Below, piece after piece: positions 50,746-60,392 of a DNA stretch of 64,000 nt. The first letter of the stretch is position 1; every line of letters starts with the position of its first letter. The position numbers were made by a program, and so were the translations under genes. The DNA is taken from assembly GCF_014650775.1 (NCBI RefSeq), contig NZ_BMVP01000003.1, positions 372,001 through 436,000 on the forward strand, in the 5' to 3' direction. The notes beneath the pieces are model-generated. The model was not told the DNA's origin and searched no databases. It saw only the letters and a list, made by a program, of their open reading frames with translations. Origin of the DNA: Streptomyces cirratus. GTDB lineage: Bacteria; Actinomycetota; Actinomycetes; Streptomycetales; Streptomycetaceae.

Positions 50746-50808
50746 GGGGCTGTTATCGACGCTGCTGTTGGTCCGTACCATCGGCCCGTCAGGGCCGCGG
50801 CGGTGGGC

Positions 50809-52623
<1,815 letters not shown>

Positions 52624-52955
52624 GAGTTCCCTTTCGCGGGCCGTTTCCGGGCAGGCCGGAGCGGCCGGTTCGAGCTGTGTGGGAGGTGAACCGGCGGCCG
52701 GGGCGGGCCGGGAGCGGGCTGGTCAGGCCCGCTCCGGACACCACCGCGCGCCGCGTTGCCCGGCCGCGACGGCGGGGCGGGGCAACGGCGGTACCGGCGA
52801 TCCGGCCCGGCCGCGCAAGGCTTCACACCATGTGGGGTTGGTGCGGGGGCCGGTCGTGGCGGGGAAGACCGCCGGTGGGCAGACAGTAGGCAACGCGGGG
52901 ATGAACTCGATACGGGGAAAACCCTTGTCGGCCCCCCCTGCCCCTGTCCCGTGGG
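52624..52955. other. Intergenic region upstream of the subtilase gene, no gene seen
   Basis: A 332-base gap between two leftward genes. It should hold the subtilase promoter and the end of the DUF1838 transcript. I find no open frame with a believable start, no clear palindrome longer than 10 bp, and no RNA gene. Confidence 0.5.
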
Positions 52956-53699
52956 CTACCGGGGCGGGTGGAGGGCGCGGAAGTAGGTCCAGCTGGTCTC
53001 GTTCGGCTCGGTCCACTTCTCGGGGGCGTGGGCGAACTCCGGGTGGTGGGCGGCGATGTACGCGCGAGTGCGTTCGGGGGCCTCTTCGTAGGAGGCGAGT
53101 TTGCGACCGCGACAGTGGAAGGTGAGGCCGCCGGGCCGCGCTCCCTGCTCCATCCAGGGCAGCCACGGGGACATGCGGGTCCAGGACATCGTTGCGGGCA
53201 CGCTGGGCGCCTCGGTCGTCAGGGCGGTCGCCGGGGCGAAGAACTGGAACAGCTCCAGGGCCCGGTAGGTGTCGTCCGCCGAGTTCAGCGGATACTGCGC
53301 GACGGGCAGCGGCGAGGGGTAGGAGAGGGGGATCTCCAGGCTGAAACACACCTGGTCGCCGAGGTCGGTCACGGGTACCGGGAAGGGCCGCCAGGTCTGG
53401 TTCGCCGGGTCGTTCCAGACGTGGACGACCGGCTTGTCCTCCCAGGTCTCGAGGATCTCGCGGCTGCGCGGGTCCAGGTAGAAGGCGGCTTCCCGGGTGA
53501 GGAGCCGGTACGTGCCCTCCTCCTCGCCCTCACCTGCGGCCAGCCGGGCCACATTGACGCCTTCGAAGCCGAACAGGTGCCGATAGGGCTCTCCCGGCGC
53601 CCAGGAGTGGACGTCGCCGGTCCACCAGAAGGTCACCTCGCCGCCGTCGAGCGAGGCGCGGGTGCGGGCGAGGGCGAGGAGGAGCTCGGCGGGCGTCAT
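52956..53699 (-). CDS. DUF1838 family protein
   Basis: A 247-residue protein. The DUF1838 pattern is visible: GEVTFWWTGDVHSWAPGEPYR near the N-terminus, YLDPRSREILETWEDKPVVHVWNDP with the typical W-x-D-x-V-x-V-H/N-D-P element, and a beta-rich C-terminal half ending WTYFRALHPPR. I see no signal peptide. The family has no assigned function. It is divergent from the DUF1996 gene across 151 bases. Confidence 0.85.
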   Translation of the reverse strand: MTPAELLLALARTRASLDGGEVTFWWTGDVHSWAPGEPYRHLFGFEGVNVARLAAGEGEEEGTYRLLTREAAFYLDPRSREILETWEDKPVVHVWNDPANQTWRPFPVPVTDLGDQVCFSLEIPLSYPSPLPVAQYPLNSADDTYRALELFQFFAPATALTTEAPSVPATMSWTRMSPWLPWMEQGARPGGLTFHCRGRKLASYEEAPERTRAYIAAHHPEFAHAPEKWTEPNETSWTYFRALHPPR

Positions 53700-53850
53700 G
53701 GCGTCCACTGTGCGCGTTCGGCGGCCGCCCCGGCAAGGAGGGACATGGCCAACCGGGGGCCGGCGCGGGCCGGTTGAGGGGACCGGCGCAGGGCACGGCC
53801 ATCGGGCCCCGCACGGGCGCGGTTGACTCCGGTGGCGGGCACCGGCAACC

Positions 53851-54840
53851 GTGAGCCCCATGGGGAACGAACACCGACTGCTCGCGCTGCTGGTCTGCCT
53901 GGTCCTGGGCGGCGGGCTGTGCGCCGCCGTGCTCGGCGCGTCACGGGCCGCCGGACCGCGCGCGGGCTCGCCGGCGGCCGACTTCGCCGCCCCGCGCGAC
54001 ATGTCCGCGGAGCCGGGACTGCTCCCCGCCGGGCCCGACGCATCGACCGGCACGGTGACCGAGGATTGCGGGCGCAACGGTGAAGGGCACTACAACCAGG
54101 ACAACCTGGTGGTCTCGCCGGGGCTGCGGGCGGGCGCCCACCACACCCACGCCTACGTGGGGAACCTGTCGACGGACGCGCTGTCCACGGACGTGTCCCT
54201 GGCGGGCGCGCCCACCAGTTGCGCGGGCGGCGACCGGTCGACGTACTACTGGCCGGTCCTGCGCCGTACGGACCGGCCGGGCCGCGACCCGCACGAGAGT
54301 GCGGCGGGGCACGGCAACGCGGGCGAGATCGTGCCGGAGGCTGCGGTGACGGTGGAGTTCCGGGGCAGCCCGGCCGGCAAGGTGGTGCCGGAGCCCCGGT
54401 TCCTGCGCGCGGTGACCGGCGACGCCGTCGCGTACACGGCGGGCGGCGAGGCGCAGGTCCGCGCCCGCTGGGGCTGTTCCGGCTCCCCGGGGCTGGGCTC
54501 CGCACACTATCCGCGCTGTCCGGCCGGGCAGCGCGTCACCCGGACCCTTGTCTTCCCGAGCTGCTGGAACGGGCTGGACACCGACGGTCCCGGGCACCGC
54601 TCCCATCTGGTGTTCCCCACGGCGAGCGGCGTCTGCCCCCAGGGCACCTTCCCGGTTCCGCAGCTGCGGATCTCGCTGGCGTACGACCTGCCGCCCGGCG
54701 TGCCCTTCGCGCTCGACTCCTTCCCCGAGCAGATGCACAGCCCGAAGACGGACCACGCGATGTTCGTGAACGTGATGAGCGACGAGCGGATGCAGGGCGT
54801 GGCCGACTGCCTCAACGAGGGCCGCACCTGCCGCACCTGA
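53851..54840 (+). CDS. DUF1996 domain-containing secreted protein
   Basis: A 329-residue protein with an N-terminal membrane segment (about 10-30) and a DUF1996 domain from about 75: VVSPGLRAGAHHTHAYVGN, DRSTYYWPVLR, FPSCWNGLDTDGPGHRSH, and VFPTASGVCPQGTFPVPQL. The family occurs in fungi and actinobacteria; the HxH (HHTH) and the conserved cysteines suggest a metal- or sugar-binding extracellular domain, but no activity is known to me. GTG 53851 or ATG 53860 may be used. Confidence 0.88.
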   Translation: MSPMGNEHRLLALLVCLVLGGGLCAAVLGASRAAGPRAGSPAADFAAPRDMSAEPGLLPAGPDASTGTVTEDCGRNGEGHYNQDNLVVSPGLRAGAHHTHAYVGNLSTDALSTDVSLAGAPTSCAGGDRSTYYWPVLRRTDRPGRDPHESAAGHGNAGEIVPEAAVTVEFRGSPAGKVVPEPRFLRAVTGDAVAYTAGGEAQVRARWGCSGSPGLGSAHYPRCPAGQRVTRTLVFPSCWNGLDTDGPGHRSHLVFPTASGVCPQGTFPVPQLRISLAYDLPPGVPFALDSFPEQMHSPKTDHAMFVNVMSDERMQGVADCLNEGRTCRT

Positions 54841-54939
54841 GCCCGGCACCCGCCGAGTGACGCGGGTCACATGAACCCGAGCCGCCCGGGGTTCGTGTTC
54901 GGACCGCACCACGCAAGCGAGGAAGACGGAGAGGGTGAG

Positions 54940-55542
54940 ATGGCCGGACCACTGTGGCCCCGCACTCGGCGGGGCTCGACCGATGAGGCACTGATCACGT
55001 CGGTGTACGAGGAGCACGGCCATGCCCTGCTCGCGTACGCCACCCGGCTCACCGGGGACCGGGCCGCGGCCGAGGACGTGGTCCAGGAGACCCTCCTGCG
55101 GGCCTGGCGCCACTCCGAGGCCCTCGTCAACGGGAAGGGCTCGGTACGCGGCTGGCTGCTCACCGTCGCCCGCAACATCATCACCGACCGGTACCGCGCG
55201 AAGGCCGCACGGCCTCCGGAGGTTTCGGGTGCGGCGGCCGCTCCCCCGGTGGAGGTGGACCACGCGGACTCGGTCGTCGACACCATGACGGTGCTCGGCG
55301 CACTGGACCGGCTGACCCCGGAACACCGGGACGTGCTGACCGAGTTGTACTACCGCGAGTGCAGCGTCGCCGAGGCCGCCGACCGGCTCGGCATTCCGGC
55401 GGGCACGGTCAAATCGCGTGCGCACTATGCGCTCAAGGCCCTGCGGGAGGTCTTCGCGGACGGCGCGAGGGAAGGCAACAGGAGCAAACGATCGGGCAGG
55501 CCGCCCCAGCAGCCCGGCGGACTGCGGGAGGTGGTGGCATGA
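54940..55542 (+). CDS. ECF-type RNA polymerase sigma factor
   Basis: A 200-residue sigma-70 family protein with only regions 2 and 4. Region 2: ITSVYEEHGHALLAYATRLT, then AAAEDVVQETLLRAWRH and VRGWLLTVARNIITDRYR. Region 4: LTPEHRDVLTELYYRECSVA, AADRLGIPAGTVKSRAHYAL. It resembles SigL/SigK-type factors paired with zinc anti-sigma proteins. ATG 54940, behind GGAGAGGGTGAG, is preferred; ATG 54871 in frame would add 23 residues. The stop overlaps the anti-sigma gene in ATGA. Confidence 0.94.
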   Translation: MAGPLWPRTRRGSTDEALITSVYEEHGHALLAYATRLTGDRAAAEDVVQETLLRAWRHSEALVNGKGSVRGWLLTVARNIITDRYRAKAARPPEVSGAAAAPPVEVDHADSVVDTMTVLGALDRLTPEHRDVLTELYYRECSVAEAADRLGIPAGTVKSRAHYALKALREVFADGAREGNRSKRSGRPPQQPGGLREVVA

Positions 55543-56267
55543 GCCGGCAGCGGCACGAGGAGGAACTGCTCGGCCCGTACGTACTCGGAGTCCTCGACGA
55601 GGCGGACGTGCGGCGCGTCGAGGAGCACGTCGGCGACTGCGTGCAGTGCCGGGAGGAGGTGGCCGCGTTGCGCGAGATGGAGAGGGCCCTGGGTGAGGTC
55701 CCCGCGGAGGCGTTCCTCGACGGACCCCCGCAGGGCGGCGACCTGCTGCTGCGGCGCACGCTGCGGCAGGTGCGCAGCGAGCGGGCGGCGCTGGCGCGCC
55801 GGCGCTACGGGCTGGCGGGGCTGGCAGCGGCCGCCGCGCTGGCCGCCGTGTTCTGGGCCGGTACGCAGCTGGGCACGGGCGGCTCCGGGAACGTCGCCCA
55901 GGCCCCGCCGCCGTCCCCGGCCGTGTCCCCCGCGCCTTCGGCGGTGCCCGGGACCCGGGTGGCGTCCGCGACGGACCGGGGTACGGGGTCGCGGATGACG
56001 GTGCAGGTGGTGCCGGCGGCGGCGTGGGTGCGGGTGCACGCGGCGGTGACCGGTGTACCTCCGGGCGAGCGCTGCCGCCTGGTGGTGGTGTCCCGCGACG
56101 GGACGCGCAGCACGGCGGGCGGCTGGGTCGTGGGCACCGCGGAGAACGGCGAGGGCAAGGGCGCCTCCCTGGACGGCTCGGCGGCCGTGGCGGCGGCCGA
56201 CGTCAAGGAGGTCCTGGTCGAGAACGAGGCGGGCAAGACCTTCGTCTCGGTCCCGGTCCGGGCCTGA
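55539..56267 (+). CDS. Membrane-bound zinc anti-sigma factor
   Basis: A 242-residue protein with an N-terminal cytoplasmic zf-HC2/ZAS domain (HVGDCVQCREE: H-x3-C-x2-C), one membrane helix (about 93-110), and an extracellular RskA-like C-terminal domain (MTVQVVPAAAWVRVHAAVTG, CRLVVVSRDG). It holds the ECF factor inactive until an external signal, often through regulated proteolysis or redox change. Translational coupling to the sigma gene keeps the 1:1 ratio. Confidence 0.94.
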   Translation: MSRQRHEEELLGPYVLGVLDEADVRRVEEHVGDCVQCREEVAALREMERALGEVPAEAFLDGPPQGGDLLLRRTLRQVRSERAALARRRYGLAGLAAAAALAAVFWAGTQLGTGGSGNVAQAPPPSPAVSPAPSAVPGTRVASATDRGTGSRMTVQVVPAAAWVRVHAAVTGVPPGERCRLVVVSRDGTRSTAGGWVVGTAENGEGKGASLDGSAAVAAADVKEVLVENEAGKTFVSVPVRA

Positions 56268-56284
56268 CGGCCCCCGGACGCGAC

Positions 56285-56317
56285 GGAGCCCGGGAACCCA
56301 TCCGGTTCCCGGGCTCC
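56285..56317 (+). terminator. Hairpin terminator of the sigma/anti-sigma operon
   Basis: A perfect 14-bp stem GGAGCCCGGGAACC / GGTTCCCGGGCTCC with a five-base loop, 18 bases after the anti-sigma stop. Confidence 0.82.
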
Positions 56318-56356
56318 CGCGTGCCACCCGATCGCGCGCACCGGCGGCGCCCAAGA

Positions 56357-56397
56357 GTCGCGGATCGGTCTCGAACCGACGTGTTCTGCCTTTGGAC
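56357..56397 (-). pseudogene. tRNA-like fragment (3' half: anticodon loop to acceptor)
   Basis: Read on the minus strand this segment has the exact order and lengths of a tRNA 3' half: a seven-base loop GTCCAAA (U33, possible anticodon CCA), a five-base stem strand GGCAG, a five-base variable region, a T-arm GTCGG-TTCGAGA-CCGAT with a canonical T-loop and one wobble pair, and a seven-base acceptor strand CCGCGAC. No matching 5' half with D-arm follows upstream, and CCA is not encoded. It is therefore probably debris of a tRNA gene, not a working one; a chance resemblance cannot be excluded. Confidence 0.35.
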
Positions 56398-56415
56398 TGC
56401 CGCGCCACGAGGAGG

Positions 56416-56439
56416 GGTGCAGGAGGGACTTGAACCCCC
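56416..56439 (-). pseudogene. Second tRNA-like T-arm and acceptor strand
   Basis: On the minus strand GGGGG-TTCAAGT-CCCTC forms a T-arm with the TTCAA loop and is followed by a seven-base acceptor-like strand CTGCACC. The rest of a cloverleaf is not recognisable upstream. It lies 18 bases from the other fragment, in the same orientation. Either both are remnants of tandem tRNA genes, possibly cut by recombination, or they are chance. Confidence 0.3.
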
Positions 56440-56575
56440 ATCCGTCGTTGATCGTCCGCGCCCGGTCGATCCGGTGTCCGACGGCGAACACCGGGACCGG
56501 AGCAGGATCCGAGATTCAGGGACCGCCTCTGCGGGGCTTGGGCCACCTCCAGCGTGGTGCGCGGAGGAGGCACGC

Positions 56576-57811
56576 TCAGCGCAGGCGGACCGGGAGGTCG
56601 AACAGGTCGTTCTGGGTCAGGATCGGCTTGTTGCGCAGCTGCTCGCGGGGGACGGCCAGGGTCAGGTCCGGGAAGCGGGCGTAGAGCGCGGGGAGCGCTA
56701 CGAGGGCCTCCAGGCGGGAGAGCGCCGCGCCCGGGCAGACGTGGGGGCCGTGGCCGAAGGAGATGTGCCGGTTGGGGGTGCGGGTGACGTCGAACTCGCC
56801 CGCGTCCGGGCCGTGCTGGGCCTCGTCGCGGCCGATGGCGCCGAAGGAGACGATCAGGCCCTCGCCCTCGGGCAGGATCCGGTCGCCCACCTCGATGTCC
56901 TCGGCGGCGAAGCGGATCAGGACGTGCGAGGTCGGGGTCGACCAGCGCAGGGTCTCCTCGACGACGTTCTCCCACGGCACTTCGCCCTTGAGGACGCGTG
57001 CGCGCTGCTCGGGGTGGGTCTCCAGGGCGACGACGGCGTTGACGATCAGGCTGATGGTGGTCTCGTGTCCGGCGGCGACCATCAGCTGGAGGGTGTTGGT
57101 GATCTCCTCGGTGGTGAGGTGGTCGCCGTTCTCCGAGGCCCCGATCAGAGCGCTGGTCAGGTCGTCGCCCGGGTTCTCGCGCTTGGACTCCACGATCCGG
57201 GAGAACAGTGCGGCCAGGTCGGCCATCATCTGCGGCACCTCGTGCGGCGGCGTTTGCGTCGAGAAGAACTTCTCGAAGAGCGCCTTGAGGCGGGGGTGCT
57301 CCGCGGTGTCGACACCCATGAGCTCGCTGATGACGTTCATCGGCAGCGGGTAGGCGAACTCCGCCTTGAGGTCCACGGTCTGGCCGGCCGGCAACTCGGC
57401 CAGCCGGTCGAGCATCCCGGTCGTCAGGGCCTCGATGCCGGCGCGCAGCTTCTCCACCCGGCGCACGGTCAGGGCCTGCGCGACGAGGGTGCGCAGGCGC
57501 CGGTGCTCGTCGCCGTCGACGGTGAGCATGGAGCGGCCCGGGTTGGCGAGGCCGATCAGGGGCCAGTCCTGCGGGATTTCGCCGCGCTGCCAGGCGCCCC
57601 AGACGCCGATGTCCTTGACCAGGCGGGCGTCGGTCAGCAGCGCCCGCGCCTCGGCGTGGCGGGTGACGGCGTACACCCCGACGCCGCCGGGCAGGACGAC
57701 CCGGGCCAGCGGTCCGGCGGCGCGCAGCGCGGCGCTCTCGGCGTCGAGGTCGGCGACGAAGGGGTCCAGGGTGATGGCGGCGGGTCCCGTGTGGTCGATC
57801 GGGCACGTCAT
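56576..57811 (-). CDS. Conservon cytochrome P450 (CYP154-like)
   Basis: A 411-residue P450 with complete signatures: I-helix MVAAGHETTISL, ExxR VEETLRWSTPT, heme loop FGHGPHVCPGAALSR. It begins MTCPIDHTGP, a common start for CYP154/CYP105-like enzymes encoded at the end of conservons. ATG 57811 has GGAG upstream and overlaps the stop of the preceding P450 gene by four bases. It is the last gene of the six-gene leftward operon. Confidence 0.94.
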   Translation of the reverse strand: MTCPIDHTGPAAITLDPFVADLDAESAALRAAGPLARVVLPGGVGVYAVTRHAEARALLTDARLVKDIGVWGAWQRGEIPQDWPLIGLANPGRSMLTVDGDEHRRLRTLVAQALTVRRVEKLRAGIEALTTGMLDRLAELPAGQTVDLKAEFAYPLPMNVISELMGVDTAEHPRLKALFEKFFSTQTPPHEVPQMMADLAALFSRIVESKRENPGDDLTSALIGASENGDHLTTEEITNTLQLMVAAGHETTISLIVNAVVALETHPEQRARVLKGEVPWENVVEETLRWSTPTSHVLIRFAAEDIEVGDRILPEGEGLIVSFGAIGRDEAQHGPDAGEFDVTRTPNRHISFGHGPHVCPGAALSRLEALVALPALYARFPDLTLAVPREQLRNKPILTQNDLFDLPVRLR

Positions 57812-59046
57812 CGGGAGGCTCCAAGGGCGGGGGTCGGGGTGAAGGTCACGGGCAGCGCGGTCAGGCCGCGCAGCCAGGGCGACGGCCGCCGGGCGAGGTC
57901 GGCGGCGGGTACGGCGAGGTCCACGTCCGGGAGCCGGTCGAGGAGGACCTCGATGCCGGTCCGGGCGATGGCCTCGGCGACCTCCTGGGCGGGGAAGGGG
58001 CAGCGGTGTTCGCCGTGGCCGAAGGAGAAGAAGGCGTTGTTGCCGCCGGTCAGGGCTGCGGCGTCGGTGCGCACGTGCGGGTCTGCGTTGGCGGCGGCCA
58101 GGCCGAGCAGCACGAGGTCGCCCCGGTTGATGCGCGCTCCGCCGAGGTGGGTGTCGCGGGAGGTCCAGCGGCCGGCCACGTTCTGGGTGGGCGTGTCCTC
58201 CCACAGGACCTCGTTCATCGCTTCGCCGACGCTGTGCCGACCGCCCGCGAGGGAGGCGGCGAACCGGTCGTCGGTGAGCATGAGGCGCAGCGTGTTGCCG
58301 ATCCAGTCGGCGGTGGGCTGGTGGCCCGCGGCCAGCATCACCATCAGGTCCTGTGCGATCTCCTCGACGGTGAAGTCGCCCCGGGCGGCGAGCATCCGGG
58401 AGACGACGTCGTGGTTCGGGCGCACCAGCTTGTCGGCGATCAGCGCGAACATCGATTCGGCGAGGTGGCGCTGGCCGTCGAGGGCGCCCTCACGGCCGTT
58501 GATCATGTCGTTCATGGCGGTGACGAGGCCGGGGCCCTGCTCGTCGGAGAACCCGTAGATGCGGGCGAGGACGCGCAGCGGCAGCAGCATCGCGTATTCG
58601 CCGACGATGTCGCACTCGCCCTTGCCGCACAGCTCGTCGATCAGTTCGTCCGCGAACCGTTCGGCGTGGCCCTTGAGTTCGAAGGGGTCGACGGCTTCCA
58701 GCGCGCCGGAGATCACCGCCGCGCGCTCGCGGTGGCGTTCGCCGACGGTGTAGAGGATGGAGGGCTGCTTGCGGCCGATCATCGGGAGCAGGGGCCAGTC
58801 GGCGGGGATGCGGTCCCACTGGTTCCACAGCTCGGAGTCGCGGGTGAAGAGCTGCGGGTCGCTGGTGACCTGGTGCAGTTCGCGGTAGCCGAGGACCAGC
58901 CAGGCCGGTACGTCGCCGTCGAGGACGACCGGGGCGACGGCACCGTGCTCGCGCCGCATCTCCCGGTACAGCGCGACGGGGTCGGTCTGGAACCGCGGGC
59001 CGCCGAGGTAGACGGGCTGCGGTTCACGGTCGTCGGGGGTGGTCAC
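57808..59046 (-). CDS. Conservon cytochrome P450 lacking ExxR (CYP157-like)
   Basis: A 412-residue P450. The heme loop is FGHGEHRCPFPAQEV (Cys kept) and the I-helix is MLAAGHQPTADW. The otherwise universal K-helix ExxR is replaced: MNEVLWEDTPTQN has Trp where Arg should be. This same loss is a known trait of the CYP157 family in Streptomyces conservons, where the enzyme still binds heme. The GTG start overlaps the GTPase stop in GTGA. It pairs with the CYP154-like enzyme. Confidence 0.94.
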   Translation of the reverse strand: MTTPDDREPQPVYLGGPRFQTDPVALYREMRREHGAVAPVVLDGDVPAWLVLGYRELHQVTSDPQLFTRDSELWNQWDRIPADWPLLPMIGRKQPSILYTVGERHRERAAVISGALEAVDPFELKGHAERFADELIDELCGKGECDIVGEYAMLLPLRVLARIYGFSDEQGPGLVTAMNDMINGREGALDGQRHLAESMFALIADKLVRPNHDVVSRMLAARGDFTVEEIAQDLMVMLAAGHQPTADWIGNTLRLMLTDDRFAASLAGGRHSVGEAMNEVLWEDTPTQNVAGRWTSRDTHLGGARINRGDLVLLGLAAANADPHVRTDAAALTGGNNAFFSFGHGEHRCPFPAQEVAEAIARTGIEVLLDRLPDVDLAVPAADLARRPSPWLRGLTALPVTFTPTPALGASR

Positions 59047-59660
59047 GGGGTGGGCTCCGGGGTGTGGGACAAGGTGGCCGTCTGGAGGTGGCTGACGAGG
59101 GAGATCAGGACGTCCTTGCTGGAGGCGCGGGAGCGGGCGTCGCAGAAGACGAGCGGCACCTCGGGCGACAGGTCGAGTGCCGCGCGGACCTCTTCGGCGG
59201 TGTGGCTCGGGCCGCCGAAGTCGTTGCAGGCCACCACGAAGGGAGTGCCGTGGTGTTCGAGGCGGTCGATGGCGTACCAGGAGTCGGCGAGGCGGCGCGT
59301 GTCGACGAGGACGACCGCGCCGAGGGTGCCGGAGAACAGCCGGTCCCACAGGAACCAGAAACGTTCCTGCCCGGGCGCGCCGAAGAGGTAGAGCACGTTG
59401 TGGGCGTCGAGGGTGATCCGGCCGAAGTCGAAGGCGACCGTGGTGGCGTTCTTCCCGGCGACGGCGTCGGTGTCGTCGACGCCCTCGCCCGCCTTGGTCA
59501 TGGTCTCTTCGGTGTTCAGCGGCCGGATCTCACTGACCGAGCGGACCATCGTGGTCTTGCCCACTCCGAAGCCGCCCACGATGACGATCTTCAAGCCGTT
59601 GTCGGCGGTGCTGCTGAGGGTCCGCCGGGTTTCACGCCGGTCAGAGGTTGCGGAGTCCAA
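59043..59660 (-). CDS. cvnD: Conservon GTP-binding protein (CvnD)
   Basis: A 205-residue small GTPase-like protein. The P-loop is GGFGVGKT (29-36), the switch-II-like part is LFGAPGQERFWFLWD, and the later strand is GAVVLVDTRRLADSW. In conservons it interacts with CvnA-CvnC at the membrane, in a manner compared with eukaryotic G-protein modules. TTG 59660 is taken as the start; it overlaps the cvnC end by 20 bases and has GGAG upstream. Confidence 0.95.
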   Translation of the reverse strand: MDSATSDRRETRRTLSSTADNGLKIVIVGGFGVGKTTMVRSVSEIRPLNTEETMTKAGEGVDDTDAVAGKNATTVAFDFGRITLDAHNVLYLFGAPGQERFWFLWDRLFSGTLGAVVLVDTRRLADSWYAIDRLEHHGTPFVVACNDFGGPSHTAEEVRAALDLSPEVPLVFCDARSRASSKDVLISLVSHLQTATLSHTPEPTP

Positions 59661-59994
59661 CGAGCACCTGCTCCAGGATGTCGGGGTCGGGAAGGCGGTA
59701 CGCCGAACGCGGGTGCCGGGCGCTGATCCGGCCGGTGCCGAGGAGGTCGGCGAGGAGGATCCGGACGATCGACACGGGCAGTCCCAGATCGGCGGCGATC
59801 TCCACGACCGCCGTCGGGTACTGGCACATCCGCAGGATCGCCGTGTGTTCCGACTGCATTCCGGGGACCGGATCGCACTCGGCGACGACCAGCGTGACGA
59901 GGTCGAAGGCGTCCGAACCGGAGCTGCTGCGGCCGCCGGTGAGGGTGTAGAGCCGGTCCGGGGAGTCGTCCCGGCCCGGCCTGGTACGGCTCAA
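59641..59994 (-). CDS. cvnC: Conservon DUF742 protein (CvnC)
   Basis: A 117-residue DUF742 protein: LYTLTGGRSSS near the N-terminus, a helical middle (VVEIAADLGLPVSIVRILLADLL, winged-helix-like), and a conserved C-terminal element (PDPDILEQVLVGLRNL). TTG 59994 overlaps the cvnB stop in TTGA. Its role in the complex is structural or regulatory. Confidence 0.95.
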   Translation of the reverse strand: MSRTRPGRDDSPDRLYTLTGGRSSSGSDAFDLVTLVVAECDPVPGMQSEHTAILRMCQYPTAVVEIAADLGLPVSIVRILLADLLGTGRISARHPRSAYRLPDPDILEQVLVGLRNL

Positions 59995-60392
59995 CCCCGG
60001 GGCCTCGCGATCAAATGCTCGCTCAGCTGCTCCACCAGTTCGGACATGTTGTGGCCGACCAGGCCCGCGTCGGCGTCCTCGGCGGCGACGAGCGCCAGGT
60101 GTGCGCCCTCCCCGGCCTCGACGATGAACAGGATGCCGCCGTAGAACTCGGCCATCGCGGAGCGGACTCCCCCGGTGCCGTCACCGAACTCGATGGACGC
60201 CCCGTGCGACAGGCTCTGGATTCCGGCGGCGATGGCGGCGAGCTGGTCGGCCTGGTCGACGGAGAGCTCGGGGGTGCGGCACAGCTTGAGGCCGTCCCGG
60301 GAGAGCACGAGCGCGTGGCGGGCGCCGGGGGTGCGCTCCAGGAGTCCTTCCAGGAGCCAGCTGAGCGTCTCGTCGGTCGTGGAGCCGGTCAT
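59991..60392 (-). CDS. cvnB: Conservon roadblock/LC7 protein (CvnB)
   Basis: A 133-residue roadblock/LC7-domain protein: LLERTPGARHALVLSRDGLK, AAIAAGIQSLSHGASIEFG and ILFIVEAGEGAHLALVAAED. In MglB-like systems this fold regulates a small GTPase; in conservons it binds CvnA and CvnD. The ATG overlaps the cvnA stop in ATGA. Confidence 0.96.
   Translation of the reverse strand: MTGSTTDETLSWLLEGLLERTPGARHALVLSRDGLKLCRTPELSVDQADQLAAIAAGIQSLSHGASIEFGDGTGGVRSAMAEFYGGILFIVEAGEGAHLALVAAEDADAGLVGHNMSELVEQLSEHLIARPRG

Noticed and set aside
56357..56510. A complete functional tRNA gene
   Set aside because: T-arms and acceptor 3' strands are convincing, but no pairing 5' acceptor strand and D-arm could be placed for either copy, so only fragments are called.
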